Assembly: GCF_019977755.1 (NCBI RefSeq)
Contig: NZ_AP025145.1
Span: 1,240,001-1,304,000 of the forward strand
DNA length: 64,000 nucleotides
From: Vibrio penaeicida
GTDB taxonomy: Bacteria > Pseudomonadota > Gammaproteobacteria > Enterobacterales > Vibrionaceae
Reading direction: 5' to 3'
The number at the start of each line of letters is the position of its first letter. The first letter of the stretch is position 1. Below, piece after piece: positions 1 through 8,667 of this stretch. Both the position numbers and the translations under genes were made by a program. The notes under the pieces were generated by a model, which searched no databases, was not told the DNA's origin, and worked only from the letters and a program-made list of their open reading frames with translations.

Positions 1-182
1 ATATTGTGAGGATTTGGGCACAACATTGCGTAGCTGATGAGTGTCTTCCTAAGATCCGAATAAGTCAGTGCCGGTCTAAATGAAAGATCAGAAGAGCTTG
101 AAACATTACTGACCAAAACAGGTGCAGCAGCCAAAACGACTGCCCCAGCGCCCATCACTTTAATGAAATTCCTTCTTTCCAT
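1..182 (-). CDS. Tat-exported nitroreductase-like protein (partial, 3' end outside window)
   Basis: The reading frame starts at the ATG at 182 and runs off the left edge, so about 60 residues are visible. The N-terminus carries a twin-arginine signal (RRNFIK, residues 3-8) followed by an Ala/Val-rich hydrophobic stretch, which predicts folded export by the Tat system. After it comes a segment ending in AMLCPNPHN, which resembles the start of Acg/nitroreductase-like flavoproteins (A..APSPHN pattern). The gene is divergent from a MarR regulator at 273 and shares with it a 90-bp intergenic region holding two palindromes. It is therefore the likely target of that regulator. The family call rests on a short stretch only. 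Confidence 0.6.
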   Translation of the reverse strand, partial: MERRNFIKVMGAGAVVLAAAPVLVSNVSSSSDLSFRPALTYSDLRKTLISYAMLCPNPHN

Positions 183-216
183 TGCTATACCCTCTTTAAT
201 TCATTTGCTAAACTGC

Positions 217-248
217 ATTCCATGGAATAAATATACATTCCAAGGAAT
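217..248. promoter_or_regulatory. Twin palindromic operator between nitroreductase-like gene and marR-type gene
   Basis: ATTCCATGGAAT at 217-228 is a perfect 12-bp palindrome. ATTCCAAGGAAT at 237-248 is the same sequence apart from the central pair. Their centres lie exactly 20 bp apart, about two helical turns, so two dimers could bind the same face of the DNA. The second copy sits about 25 bp ahead of the MarR start codon. MarR regulators normally bind such palindromes in their own divergent promoter, so autoregulation is inferred. Confidence 0.65.
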
Positions 249-272
249 ATATATCAAGAGGTTTTGTTCATA

Positions 273-731
273 ATGTCGACAGAAAAACAGCAAACACCCA
301 TTAAGATAATGATTACATTAGGAATAATTAATCAACTCACCGACTCTTGGCTTAACAAAGCGCTGGCACCTATTGGAATTAACCAGTCCCAGTTCAATTT
401 GCTGAATCACTTTTCACACCAGCCAGAACGCGAACAAACCATCAGCCAATTGGCTCAAGTTATGCAAATGAACCAGCCTGGCATTACTAAGGTGATCAAC
501 AAGCTCGCAAAGGATGGGCTAATTGAAATAAGAAAAGACGAAACAGATGGAAGGAAAAAGTGGATTAAAATAAACAGCGCTGGATTAGATAAGGTTCAGC
601 TCGCTTTTATGAGCTTTATGCCCACAATCGAAGCTTGCTTTAAGAATTGGGATAATAACGAAATGCTGCAAATGCTAAAGCATTCCAATAAGTTAAAAGA
701 TTGGTTAGATGAGAATCGAGATCTAAGCTAG
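273..731 (+). CDS. MarR-family transcriptional regulator
   Basis: A protein of 152 residues with a MarR winged-helix core: recognition helix region near residues 55-80 (QMNQPGITKVINKLAKDGLI) and the wing with the family's DGRKKW pattern near residues 85-91. MarR proteins are dimeric repressors that release DNA when they bind phenolic or oxidising ligands. I chose the ATG at 273 over a TTG at 264 because AAGAGG at about 255 is well spaced only for the ATG. It is divergent from a Tat-signal nitroreductase-like gene, and the two palindromes between them suggest it controls both. The ligand cannot be deduced. Confidence 0.88.
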   Translation: MSTEKQQTPIKIMITLGIINQLTDSWLNKALAPIGINQSQFNLLNHFSHQPEREQTISQLAQVMQMNQPGITKVINKLAKDGLIEIRKDETDGRKKWIKINSAGLDKVQLAFMSFMPTIEACFKNWDNNEMLQMLKHSNKLKDWLDENRDLS

Positions 732-857
732 CTTCCCAGTGAAGGCAGTTTTGGGTTGGGAATAAGAATAGAATCCGTCTTATTAAAAGACACGACTTTA
801 ATTCAATGCCCGTAGCAATAAACCTACAGGCACTCATTGAATTTTTTCGCCTCTATT

Positions 858-1655
858 CTAGGCAAGCACCTTCTCTTTGATTACCGTTAAAACGCCTTGT
901 TTATCTTGATGAGGCGCTTCAAAGCGAGCTAGCGCTTTTATTTCAGGATGGGCGTTTTCCATAGCGTAGCTGTGATACGTTTCTTTCAGCATTTCGACAT
1001 CGTTGAAGTAATCGCCAAAGCTCATGCTCTGCTCGAAATCAAAATCGAACATTTTTTGTAGATGCCTTATCGCTGTGCCTTTTGAAGCGTCTTTATGCAT
1101 AAAATCGAGCCAAATTTTTGCGCTTACTACCACTTGGTGAGAGTCTCCGAATTTTTCAGATACAACTGGGTATACGTGCTCTTCAGTGCCTTCATAATTC
1201 AGAATGGCTATTTTAATAAACTCATCATCGACATCGAGCAAATCCTCTACGTTTTTTACACGATGATAATAGTTTTGGATCTCTTCGAACTTACTCGGGT
1301 CATTCGTTTCAATGTAGGCTGAATCCTTTCCACATAAAACGATGTCTGAATTTTCAATTTCACGAACAGTAACAACAATATCGTGTACTTCTTCCTTAGG
1401 AATAACAGCGCTGTACAGCTCTTTCCCCTGATGCATGACGATCGCGCCGTTTTCTGCAATGAAAAGCATGTCATCTGCAATAGACTCAAACATACTCAAC
1501 AAACTGTAATATTGCCTACCAGACGCAGCCGCAAATAGAACCTCTTTTTCGCGTAACGCATGAAAAATATCATAGAACTCTGAGGGAAGATTTTTTGAGC
1601 TATCGAGCAATGTGCCATCCATATCCGTGGCAATAAACTTAATCTTTTCTAACAA
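858..1655 (-). CDS. HAD-superfamily Cof-type sugar-phosphate phosphatase
   Basis: A 265-residue Cof/YbjI-type haloacid dehalogenase hydrolase. Motif I is DMDGT at residues 11-15, with D11 the predicted nucleophile and D13 the general acid. Motif IV is GDYFNDVEM in the last quarter, which binds Mg2+. The large C2-type cap lies between them, and the length is normal for the family. These enzymes dephosphorylate small phosphorylated metabolites such as sugar phosphates or FMN, and the substrate cannot be told from sequence. The start is a TTG at 1655, supported by GGAG 5 bases upstream; no in-frame ATG is placed as well. No operon partner is seen. Confidence 0.88.
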   Translation of the reverse strand: MLEKIKFIATDMDGTLLDSSKNLPSEFYDIFHALREKEVLFAAASGRQYYSLLSMFESIADDMLFIAENGAIVMHQGKELYSAVIPKEEVHDIVVTVREIENSDIVLCGKDSAYIETNDPSKFEEIQNYYHRVKNVEDLLDVDDEFIKIAILNYEGTEEHVYPVVSEKFGDSHQVVVSAKIWLDFMHKDASKGTAIRHLQKMFDFDFEQSMSFGDYFNDVEMLKETYHSYAMENAHPEIKALARFEAPHQDKQGVLTVIKEKVLA

Positions 1656-1797
1656 AACGACTCCAAAATACTTATCTACGATTTTTGCTTCAACAACAAA
1701 AACCTAGGCGCTGTAGACCTAATCTAATCATTGAAAACTAAAATGCCACAAAACGTTAATAGCGTGAATAAATTAATATCATGATGCACCCAAACCG

Positions 1798-2250
1798 TTA
1801 CTTTTCCTTGTTAAAATAACGCATAGGAACAAATCGGATACCGCTAACCTCAGATTCAGAATCTGTTGCTTCAAAACCTTGCGATTCATAGAAAGAAACT
1901 GCATTGACTGATGATTTTAAGCTTACGCAGTCGAGTTCAGAACGATCCAAGAGGTGCTGCAATAACTTTTTGCCTACCCCACTTCCTTGCTGCCTAGTAT
2001 CAACAAAAAGGTGAGTAATGTACGAACCTTCCCGGAGAGCCCCAAAACCAATAAGCTGTCCTCTTTCAACGGCTTTAACACTGTAAAAATTGGCTTTATC
2101 AAATACAGTTTTTAAATCAGGAAGCACTTTTGATATAAAGGTCATTCTTCCTTTTTCACTAAAATGAGGCAAAATATCAGAATTCGCGACCTTCTCTACA
2201 AGTTCAACGACTGCAGCCATATCGGTTTCTTCTACTCTTCTTATATCCAT
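1798..2250 (-). CDS. GNAT-family N-acetyltransferase
   Basis: A 150-residue single-domain GNAT protein. The acetyl-CoA binding motif A is visible as THLFVDTRQQGSGVGKKLL (Q/R-x-x-G-x-G/A pattern) near residues 80-98, followed by the family's NAVSFYESQGF segment. The ATG at 2250 is preferred over one 27 bases upstream because GGGAG sits 6 bases before it. The substrate is unknown. It is a monocistronic gene, with no close partner. Confidence 0.85.
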   Translation of the reverse strand: MDIRRVEETDMAAVVELVEKVANSDILPHFSEKGRMTFISKVLPDLKTVFDKANFYSVKAVERGQLIGFGALREGSYITHLFVDTRQQGSGVGKKLLQHLLDRSELDCVSLKSSVNAVSFYESQGFEATDSESEVSGIRFVPMRYFNKEK

Positions 2251-2501
2251 AGCTTTCTCCCATAGCCAAAAGCTCAACTTAACATCTTGTTATAAAACAC
2301 TTAACTTGTTTTTTGTTAGAACATTAACATTAGTCTATTTTTTTTGGTGTACAATTAACTGAATGATATGCTGCTTTAACGGTCTAATGAATTACCGATA
2401 TATGTGGCTTAGTGAACACGCAACACAACGCTTAGTCTTAATGCTGGTAACTTATTCTGGCAGCTCAAAATAGAGAAAGCGTTTAGAAAGAGACCCAAGT
2501 A

Positions 2502-2957
2502 ATGACAGTAATGCTTTACCCTACCAAAACATCGCCAAAAGGCTATCGTGTACAAGATAAAGTACTCAATGTTCAGAAATACTTCCCTTTTTCTAAATTT
2601 GGAACACCCAAAAAAGCAGAAAAGTCTGCTCGTGAGTTCCAAGAACAACTCTCTGAAAAACGAAAGGTACGCGAAATTCGGCTTACACTCGATGTAAACC
2701 AAATATTCCATGCTGATGGCTCTGTTAAAGGGTTAAGCAAACGTCTTCGACGAACAAATAACGGAAGCGTGGTAGAAGTACTCAGAGCGCAAGTATCTGT
2801 CGATGGCAAGCAAGTTTCGACCGATTGGCAGCTGAAAAATCGCACCTTCAGAGAAGCTTATAAAGGAGTTCAGGATTGGATCTTAGAAAAGCGTGGAATC
2901 ACAAGAACGCGTGAGATCACCAACCTTTTTAAAGAAGTGGAAGGCATGTACAAATAG
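2502..2957 (+). CDS. Hypothetical protein with basic, AP2/Arm-like N-terminal region
   Basis: A 151-residue basic protein that I do not recognise with certainty. The N-terminal half (GYRVQDKVLNVQKYFPFSKF then a run of A-E-x-x-A-x-x-F residues) has the look of the small AP2-like or Arm-type DNA-binding repeats found at the start of tyrosine integrases. No catalytic integrase domain follows. The C-terminal part has an INWxxxR-like pattern only weakly. It stands alone and is followed by a clear intrinsic terminator at 2987-3016. A DNA-binding role is a guess. Confidence 0.55.
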   Translation: MTVMLYPTKTSPKGYRVQDKVLNVQKYFPFSKFGTPKKAEKSAREFQEQLSEKRKVREIRLTLDVNQIFHADGSVKGLSKRLRRTNNGSVVEVLRAQVSVDGKQVSTDWQLKNRTFREAYKGVQDWILEKRGITRTREITNLFKEVEGMYK

Positions 2958-2986
2958 CCACTCGATTTAATACACATATTATGAAA

Positions 2987-3016
2987 ACGCAGCAACCGAT
3001 TCGGTGCTGCGTTTTT
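2987..3016 (+). terminator. Rho-independent terminator after the 2502-2957 gene
   Basis: ACGCAGC pairs with GCTGCGT around an inner ACCG/CGGT stem with one bulged A, followed directly by TTTTT on the plus strand. It closes the 2502-2957 transcript. Confidence 0.8.
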
Positions 3017-3033
3017 CGTTTAGCGCACTCGTG

Positions 3034-3621
3034 CTATTCTTTTAACACCATATCAATACACATAACAGCCGCCAGAATAAGCTTTCTAACATCATCATTT
3101 TCTGGAACATCGCTGGCAATTTCCAACACATAGTTATCAGCGCTAGTAAACATTTCTTTCCCGATGCCAGCCCACTTTTTAGATACGTGAGCAAGCTCTT
3201 TATCGTTGTTTTTGAAGTAGAAGTCCCAACCAGTCCATTTACCTTCTAGTTGACACATCTCTTCACCACGCTTATCTAGCAGCGCAAATTTCCCACCTAT
3301 TGAAAACAGTTTCTGCTCGAATTCACCAATCAATTCATTATTGTGGTCAGTCACTGTCACTTTAGATAAAAAAAGCGAAATTCCCCTTTGGATACGGACT
3401 ACTCGTTGCCCATCTGGGGTTTTTATTTGAATATCAAACGGTGTCATCCGCTTATAGTCTGTAAAGCGCAGTAGTTTAGTAAAGAACCCAAGGGTGGGTT
3501 CTCGACACTCCATGATCATGTCACCTGATTCTGGGTCGTATATATCGAAGTTATTGGCTGCCTTAAACATGCCAACATGTTCCTTTACCAAAAACAGGTT
3601 TTTATTAATTACATCTACCAC
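3034..3621 (-). CDS. LURP-one-related / phospholipid scramblase-like protein
   Basis: A 195-residue protein with the tubby-like beta-barrel pattern of the LURP-one-related/scramblase family. Signs are an opening INKNLFLVKEHVGMFKAANN segment, a middle strand series with IQRGISLFLSKVTVTD, and GKWTGWDFYF near residue 128. A hydrophobic C-terminal helix (KLILAAVMCIDMVL) closes the protein. Bacterial members have no established function, and membrane association through the last helix is plausible. The start is GTG at 3621, with GGAGG placed 6 bases upstream, which decides the start. Confidence 0.75.
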   Translation of the reverse strand: MVDVINKNLFLVKEHVGMFKAANNFDIYDPESGDMIMECREPTLGFFTKLLRFTDYKRMTPFDIQIKTPDGQRVVRIQRGISLFLSKVTVTDHNNELIGEFEQKLFSIGGKFALLDKRGEEMCQLEGKWTGWDFYFKNNDKELAHVSKKWAGIGKEMFTSADNYVLEIASDVPENDDVRKLILAAVMCIDMVLKE

Positions 3622-3790
3622 TCTATTCCTCCGGTGGGTTCATACCTAAGCCAAAATTTTCTTAGTAGTTCTTTTATCATTTAACTCTTTGATAAAAAGA
3701 AAAGTTTCCCAGTTCTATGAGAGCGAGCACAATTTGTTTGGGTAAGCGCAGCTTACATAGGGCGAGACTAATAAAATTCATATACTAACC

Positions 3791-3823
3791 ATAAAAAACC
3801 GCTCCTTTTAAGAGCGGTCTTTT
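3791..3823 (-). terminator. Terminator of guaC
   Basis: ACCGCTC (3798-3804) pairs with GAGCGGT (3812-3818) around a 7-base loop. On the minus strand the hairpin is followed by TTTTTT, so it ends the guaC transcript. Reading on the plus strand gives CTTTT and is weaker. Confidence 0.82.
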
Positions 3824-3850
3824 CATTTTTCACGAAGAAAAATCGTAAAC

Positions 3851-4894
3851 TTATTCTTTGCCGTATACGTTATTTTCTTGCTCTTGAACTCGGATAAACG
3901 TGGTGCGCTTGGTCAGTTCTTTTAGCTTGGCTGCACCTACATACGTGCAGGTTGAGCGTACGCCGCCTAGAATATCTTGAATGGTGTTTTCAACCGGACC
4001 ACGGAACGGCAATAAAACAGTTTTACCTTCTGCTGCACGATACTTAGCGACGCCGCCGGAGTGCTTATCCATCGCAGATTGGGAAGACATGCCATAAAAC
4101 TTCATGTACATTTTGCCGTCTTTTTCAAGTAACTCCCCACCCGATTCTTCATGACCTGCTAGCATGCCACCAAGCATCACAAAGTCGGCTCCGCCACCGA
4201 ATGCTTTGGATACATCCCCCGCACAAGAACAGCCGCCATCGCCAATAATCGTACCGCCTAAACCGTGTGCGGCATCGCCACACTCAATAATGGCTGAGAG
4301 TTGCGGGTAACCTACACCCGTTTTTACGCGTGTCGTACATACTGAGCCTGGGCCAATACCTACTTTCACTATATCCGCACCTGCGAGAATCAGTTCTTCC
4401 GTCATATCACCGGTGACAACATTACCAGCAGAAATTACTTTATCTGGGAATGCGGCGCGCACTTTAGAAACGTATTCACACAAGTGCTCGGAGTAACCAT
4501 TAGCTATGTCGATACAAATAAAAATCAGCTCGTCGCTTAGGGCTAGAATATCTTGGGTTTTCTGGAAGTCGGCATCAGATGTACCGGTACTCACCATGAC
4601 ATTGTTCAACACGCTTTTATTAGCGGTTTTAACAAACTCCGCCCAATCATTTGTGGTGTAGTGCTTGTGAATTGCGGTCATGACACCATTTTCGGCAAGG
4701 GCTTTCGCCATTTCAAAACTGCCGACAGAATCCATATTCGCTGCAATGACAGGGACACCCGACCATTGACGACCACTGTGCTTGAATGTAAACTCGCGGG
4801 TTAAATTTACTTGGGAACGGCTTTTCAGGGTAGAACGTTTCGGGCGAAACAGGACATCTTTAAAACCTAACTTGAGTTCTTGTTCGATACGCAT
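3851..4894 (-). CDS. guaC: GMP reductase
   Basis: A 347-residue enzyme, the same length as E. coli GuaC and closely similar from [20 protein letters not shown] onward. It reduces GMP to IMP with NADPH and releases ammonia, linking guanine to adenine nucleotide pools. The IMPDH/GMPR barrel is complete: the catalytic Cys lies in [11 protein letters not shown] (about residue 186), and phosphate-binding [10 protein letters not shown] and [12 protein letters not shown] follow. ATG 4894 is chosen rather than a TTG 9 bases upstream to match the family N-terminus. A strong promoter and a hairpin precede it at 5003-5071, which may regulate it. Confidence 0.95.
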   Translation of the reverse strand: MRIEQELKLGFKDVLFRPKRSTLKSRSQVNLTREFTFKHSGRQWSGVPVIAANMDSVGSFEMAKALAENGVMTAIHKHYTTNDWAEFVKTANKSVLNNVMVSTGTSDADFQKTQDILALSDELIFICIDIANGYSEHLCEYVSKVRAAFPDKVISAGNVVTGDMTEELILAGADIVKVGIGPGSVCTTRVKTGVGYPQLSAIIECGDAAHGLGGTIIGDGGCSCAGDVSKAFGGGADFVMLGGMLAGHEESGGELLEKDGKMYMKFYGMSSQSAMDKHSGGVAKYRAAEGKTVLLPFRGPVENTIQDILGGVRSTCTYVGAAKLKELTKRTTFIRVQEQENNVYGKE

Positions 4895-5002
4895 GGTATG
4901 CAATTTCCTTTAACTGTGTATTGCATGCCCGTAGAAAGTTGGCTGGCAGGCCGGCTTTCAAGCGCGAATCTCTTTGGCAGAAGAGTTTCACGTTTTTCGG
5001 AC

Positions 5003-5037
5003 ACAAAAAAACCGGAGCGTTGGCAGACGCTCCGGTT
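5003..5037 (-). promoter_or_regulatory. Promoter-proximal terminator-like hairpin in the guaC leader
   Basis: AACCGGAGCGT (5010-5020) pairs perfectly with ACGCTCCGGTT (5027-5037) around a 6-base loop, 11 bp in all. On the minus strand it is followed by TTTTTTT, so it is a textbook intrinsic terminator in the direction of guaC, about 110 bases ahead of the gene. The predicted transcription start from the promoter at 5044-5071 falls at about 5037, the first base of the stem. It may be an attenuator, a 5'-end stabilising hairpin, or the source of a very short RNA. Confidence 0.7.
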
Positions 5038-5043
5038 TTCAGC

Positions 5044-5071
5044 ATTATAGGCACTTAAAGATTCCTGACAA
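5044..5071 (-). promoter_or_regulatory. Sigma-70 promoter of guaC
   Basis: On the minus strand TTGTCA (5066-5071) and a perfect TATAAT (5044-5049) are separated by 16 bp. No other good promoter is seen between this and guaC, so the guaC mRNA is expected to carry the 5003-5037 hairpin at its 5' end. Confidence 0.75.
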
Positions 5072-5304
5072 GACTAATAATTGTAATTTTTTTGTGTTAC
5101 CTTACCGAAGAAATCATACCCAAAACCCTACCTTTTTGCGTTTTATCCTATTCATTTCTCTGGTTTTTACCTCTTCAACGATACTACAACCTCTTTAATA
5201 ACAACCAGTTAACGCTCATTAATTTTGGGGTTTATTTTTCTTTCAATCAACTGTATCAATAGCACTTATACTAATAACTAACTCTATTATTGAGGAGTAC
5301 AGTC

Positions 5305-6300
5305 ATGCTAAAGATCGCATTTTTCAGCTCTAAGTCTTACGACGAGCGAAGTTTTAATCACGAAAACGAGCATTATTCGTATGCTTTTGAGTTTCATGAC
5401 TTCCGATTGACTGAGCAAACTGCTCGCTTGGCCTCTGGCTGCGAAGTGGTTTGCGCATTCGTGAATGACGATTTGTCTCAACCAGTACTACAACAGCTTG
5501 CTGATATCGGAGTTAAGGTTGTTGCTATGAGATGTGCTGGATTTGATCGCGTGGATCTCCATGCAGCTCAAGAATTAAACATCAAGATAGTGCGCGTTCC
5601 AGCTTATTCACCGGAATCTATTGCCGAGCACGCTGTAGGGTTAATGCTTTGCCTTAACCGAAAGTATCATAAAGCATACCAACGCACGCGCGATGCTAAC
5701 TTCAACCTTGAAGGCTTGGTCGGCTTTAACTTTCACGGTAAAACCGCAGGTATTGTGGGCTCGGGTAAAATTGGTTTGGCGACCATGCGAATATTAAAAG
5801 GGTTAGGAATGGAAATTTTATGTTTCGATCCATACCAAAATCCTCAAGCTATCGATTTGGGCGTTAAGTATTGTGCACTAGAGGACGTCTATAAACACGC
5901 GGATGTCGTTAGCTTGCACTGCCCTTCGACTCCAGAAAACAAAAACATGTTGAACGCTGCTGCATTTGCCCAAATGAAAGATGGTGTCATGATTATTAAC
6001 ACCAGTCGTGGGGACTTGCTCGATTCTGCTGCCGCTATTGAGGCACTTAAGTCAGGTAAGATAGGGGCACTCGGTTTAGATGTTTACGACAATGAGAAGG
6101 AATTATTCTTCCAAGATAAATCAAGCGATGTGATTGTAGACGATGTGTTTAGAAGGTTGTCCGCTTGTCACAATGTGATCTTTACTGGGCATCAAGCGTT
6201 CTTAACAGAAGACGCCCTAAGTAGTATCGCTTCGGTAACACTACAAAACATTACGGACGTAATAAAAAATGGCGGCAGCATAAATGAAGTTGCTTCATAA
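5305..6300 (+). CDS. ldhA: Fermentative D-lactate dehydrogenase
   Basis: A 331-residue 2-hydroxyacid dehydrogenase that reduces pyruvate to D-lactate with NADH during fermentation. The Rossmann motif GSGKIG lies near residue 152. The catalytic triad is visible: Arg in INTSRGDLLD (about residue 235), Glu in DVYDNEKELFF (about 264) and His in FTGHQAF (about 296). The length matches E. coli LdhA. ATG 5305 follows GAGGAG at a 7-base spacing; the longer frame starting at 5290 lacks a site. A bidirectional terminator follows at 6409-6439. Confidence 0.93.
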   Translation: MLKIAFFSSKSYDERSFNHENEHYSYAFEFHDFRLTEQTARLASGCEVVCAFVNDDLSQPVLQQLADIGVKVVAMRCAGFDRVDLHAAQELNIKIVRVPAYSPESIAEHAVGLMLCLNRKYHKAYQRTRDANFNLEGLVGFNFHGKTAGIVGSGKIGLATMRILKGLGMEILCFDPYQNPQAIDLGVKYCALEDVYKHADVVSLHCPSTPENKNMLNAAAFAQMKDGVMIINTSRGDLLDSAAAIEALKSGKIGALGLDVYDNEKELFFQDKSSDVIVDDVFRRLSACHNVIFTGHQAFLTEDALSSIASVTLQNITDVIKNGGSINEVAS

Positions 6301-6408
6301 GTGACTTAATAGCCCACTAAATCTTTACACCTAGGTACGTTAAACCTAAGCGCGTAAAATCTAAGTGCTTTACACAGAAGCGTAAGCCTTAGGATTGCCG
6401 CATAAAAG

Positions 6409-6439
6409 AAAGCCCGATAGTCATGATCTATCGGGCTTT
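6409..6439. terminator. Bidirectional terminator between ldhA and the PAS gene
   Basis: AAAGCCCGATAG (6409-6420) pairs perfectly with CTATCGGGCTTT (6428-6439) around a 7-base loop. A/T runs flank it on both sides, fitting the convergent genes. Confidence 0.85.
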
Positions 6440-6472
6440 CTCTTTAATGGCTATGTTACATGCTGACATCGG

Positions 6473-6922
6473 CTACCGAGTATTTTCTGTTTCGCCTGCT
6501 ATAACTGCTTCTGCTGTGGCGTCTTGAATCGACAAAAACATCGATTTAACCTGCCCTGTTGGTGTTCGCATCGGGTTAAGAGTGACGTTTTGATACATAA
6601 ACTCTGCCTGCTGCGTGATTGGGCGAACATTACGGCAACGGAACAAATACGGACGTTGACGCCAAGTGATAAAGCTGCGGCAACCCATATTGAATACAGG
6701 CTTTGCTTTAAGAACAAACCATTCTCTTGGGATTTCAGGGAACACCTCAAACAAAGACTTACCAATAGCTTCGTGCGCTTGTTTTCCACTGTGGTGGGTC
6801 ATAAAGCCATTCCAAACCTGAATATTGTATTCACTATCCAGTACTACTAACCCCATTTCTGCGTTTTGTACTATATCCACCATCCAGTGGAACTGTTCGA
6901 ATTCTGCAGGTAGATTCAGCAT
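6473..6922 (-). CDS. Single PAS-domain protein, partner of the adjacent CheY-CheC-like regulator
   Basis: A 149-residue protein made of one PAS fold (MGLVVLDSEYNIQVWNGFMTHHSGK near residues 23-47, then the FEVFPEIPREW segment and a closing VTLNPMRTP strand). There is no output domain, so it probably works through a partner. Its start codon overlaps the stop of the upstream response regulator (TAATG), indicating translational coupling. Ligand or cofactor cannot be deduced; the residues around the pocket are not diagnostic for haem or flavin. Confidence 0.82.
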   Translation of the reverse strand: MLNLPAEFEQFHWMVDIVQNAEMGLVVLDSEYNIQVWNGFMTHHSGKQAHEAIGKSLFEVFPEIPREWFVLKAKPVFNMGCRSFITWRQRPYLFRCRNVRPITQQAEFMYQNVTLNPMRTPTGQVKSMFLSIQDATAEAVIAGETENTR

Positions 6923-7926
6923 TACAGATCATCCTCCATTAAGTAAGCTAATTTGTTATCCAACAAAGGAAGAGATTCATCTACAAACATAAACAACAAG
7001 TCACAATTAATGTTCGTGCCGTCTATGTTGTAGCTTACTTCGAAGGTCATGGTTTTGGTGAACGATCCAGACGTGGACTGAATAATTGAATCGATTGGGA
7101 TGTGTTGCCCCAATAAAACAGGAGAACTTTGGAAGAAGCGCACTTCGGACTGCTCGCCTAATCCGTTTAAGAACGAACCGACCAAAATGTTGGACACGTC
7201 CATTAACAACTCAAGTTCTTCATGCTCATTATCCGCTGGTAATTGCATGAGTTTGTTGATGTCGGTAACTGAAGAATCGCTAAGAAGTACAAGTGCCTCC
7301 CCTGCGATCCCTTCACCACTGAACCCTTGGCAAACCCCCGAAACTTGGTCATTGTCAGCCAAATCGCGTAGTGCCATGTGCAACTCACTGACTTCAAAAA
7401 TATTTACATTAGGTAATGGTAAGTGCACAAACACATCGAAATGGCGAGCAAGCGCATCAGCCGCTCGACCAATCGCAACGTTGGCCACTTCCATGTATAT
7501 GTCGCGCCTTTTAAGAACAGGGAGCTCAACCGCTGAGGGCATGTAAGTTTGTGGTTTTGTGGCTGGCTCAATAAGCGATTTTAGTGTTTCTTTTAAATCA
7601 TCTTTGTTAATCGGTTTTTGCAAAAACGCTTTTGCCCCTAAGGACATCACTTTTTCTTTTGCTTTAGGCTGGATATCCCCCGATACCACCACCACTTTAA
7701 TGTCTATTCCGCGTTTCCCAATCTCTTCAAGCGTACCGTATCCATCCAGTTCTGGCATGGTAAGGTCGAGAAACATCAATTTGAATTCACGCGTTTGAAG
7801 TTGTTCTAATGCATCGAGTCCATGAACAGCAAAAGTTATATCTGCCCCAAGCGAAGCAGGAAGTGAACGTGCCATCTGTTTACGGGCTAATGCGGAGTCG
7901 TCACAGATAAGAATAGGAAATGACAT
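6922..7926 (-). CDS. Response regulator: CheY receiver fused to a CheC/CheX-like domain
   Basis: A 334-residue fusion. Residues 1-120 are a receiver domain with acidic DD at 9-10, phosphoacceptor Asp in MFLDLTMPELDG (about residue 53), Ser in VVSGD and Lys in FLQKPI. Residues 140-334 resemble CheC/CheX (YMEVANVAIGRAADAL, and a second helix LELLMDVSNILVGSFLNGLG). CheC-type proteins bind or dephosphorylate CheY-P and fold as pseudo-dimers; the E-x-x-x-N positions appear as EVANVAIG and DVSNILVG. Linked to chemotaxis or another CheY-controlled output. It is coupled to the PAS gene downstream. Confidence 0.87.
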   Translation of the reverse strand: MSFPILICDDSALARKQMARSLPASLGADITFAVHGLDALEQLQTREFKLMFLDLTMPELDGYGTLEEIGKRGIDIKVVVVSGDIQPKAKEKVMSLGAKAFLQKPINKDDLKETLKSLIEPATKPQTYMPSAVELPVLKRRDIYMEVANVAIGRAADALARHFDVFVHLPLPNVNIFEVSELHMALRDLADNDQVSGVCQGFSGEGIAGEALVLLSDSSVTDINKLMQLPADNEHEELELLMDVSNILVGSFLNGLGEQSEVRFFQSSPVLLGQHIPIDSIIQSTSGSFTKTMTFEVSYNIDGTNINCDLLFMFVDESLPLLDNKLAYLMEDDL

Positions 7927-8304
7927 TGATTCACCATAGGTCGCGTATGAAATACATACTTAAAATAATTGCTTATACCCAAACCATAGTACTTTTTTCA
8001 CTAAATTTTTACTTGGGCATCTTTAAACAGAATGGTGAACTTTAACACATCTAAAGAGAAAATCAGCGCAAGATTCCCACCACTTCTATATACAATATAG
8101 GATATAAATAAGCTAAGGAACGGCATATTGTGTAACCGATTAATTATTAATCATATTTTACCAATATGGCGGTTTTATCACGCTTAGTCTTAGGGTTACG
8201 ATATCAGTTCATTTTGTTGCAAATGCAAAAAGGCCTTCCGTTTAGGAAGGCCTTTCATTAATTCTTTTGTTTGGCAACGTTTCGAGCGTTACCAATATTG
8301 CAAT
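7927..8304. other. Intergenic region, no gene seen
   Basis: AT-rich, 378 bp. It carries the upstream region of the CheY-CheC-like gene (minus strand) and a strong hairpin at 8229-8255. No open frame with a ribosome-binding site is found. Confidence 0.6.
8229..8255 (-). terminator. Terminator of the 8305-8667 gene
   Basis: AAAGGCCTTCC (8229-8239) pairs perfectly with GGAAGGCCTTT (8245-8255) around a 5-base loop. On the minus strand it is followed by TTTTGC, fitting the end of the 8305-8667 transcript. Confidence 0.8.
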
Positions 8305-8667
8305 CTAAGCTTTTGCAGTGGTGAGTTTCTTAGGAACTTCTATAACGCTTTGGCGATAACTGAACCACAAATAGGTAATAACAATGGAGAAGTAAAGATA
8401 GGTTAATGAAAACACTAAAGGAGAAGTCATTAAGCCTTCGTTTACACCAATCATTACGCCAGAAACAGTAATGGTGAGCTTAGAAAGCATGCCGCAAAGT
8501 AGAAGTACCACTGCTAATGCCGGGAAGCGAGTACTACGGAAACAGAACCAGTAGCAGCTACCAACAGCCAACGCTGAAACAGCAAGCCCTAGCATGAAAG
8601 AATGAAAGTGATCCGCAGAAGCAACACCCGCAGATACAGAAGCCAGCAATATTAAAATCAGTTTCAT
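8305..8667 (-). CDS. Small polytopic membrane protein of unknown function
   Basis: A 120-residue protein with four hydrophobic segments: about residues 2-18 (could be a signal or first helix), 23-45, 50-70 and 85-103. A Lys-rich cytoplasmic tail follows. I do not recognise the family. It stands alone between long non-coding stretches and has its own terminator at 8229-8255. Confidence 0.7.
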   Translation of the reverse strand: MKLILILLASVSAGVASADHFHSFMLGLAVSALAVGSCYWFCFRSTRFPALAVVLLLCGMLSKLTITVSGVMIGVNEGLMTSPLVFSLTYLYFSIVITYLWFSYRQSVIEVPKKLTTAKA

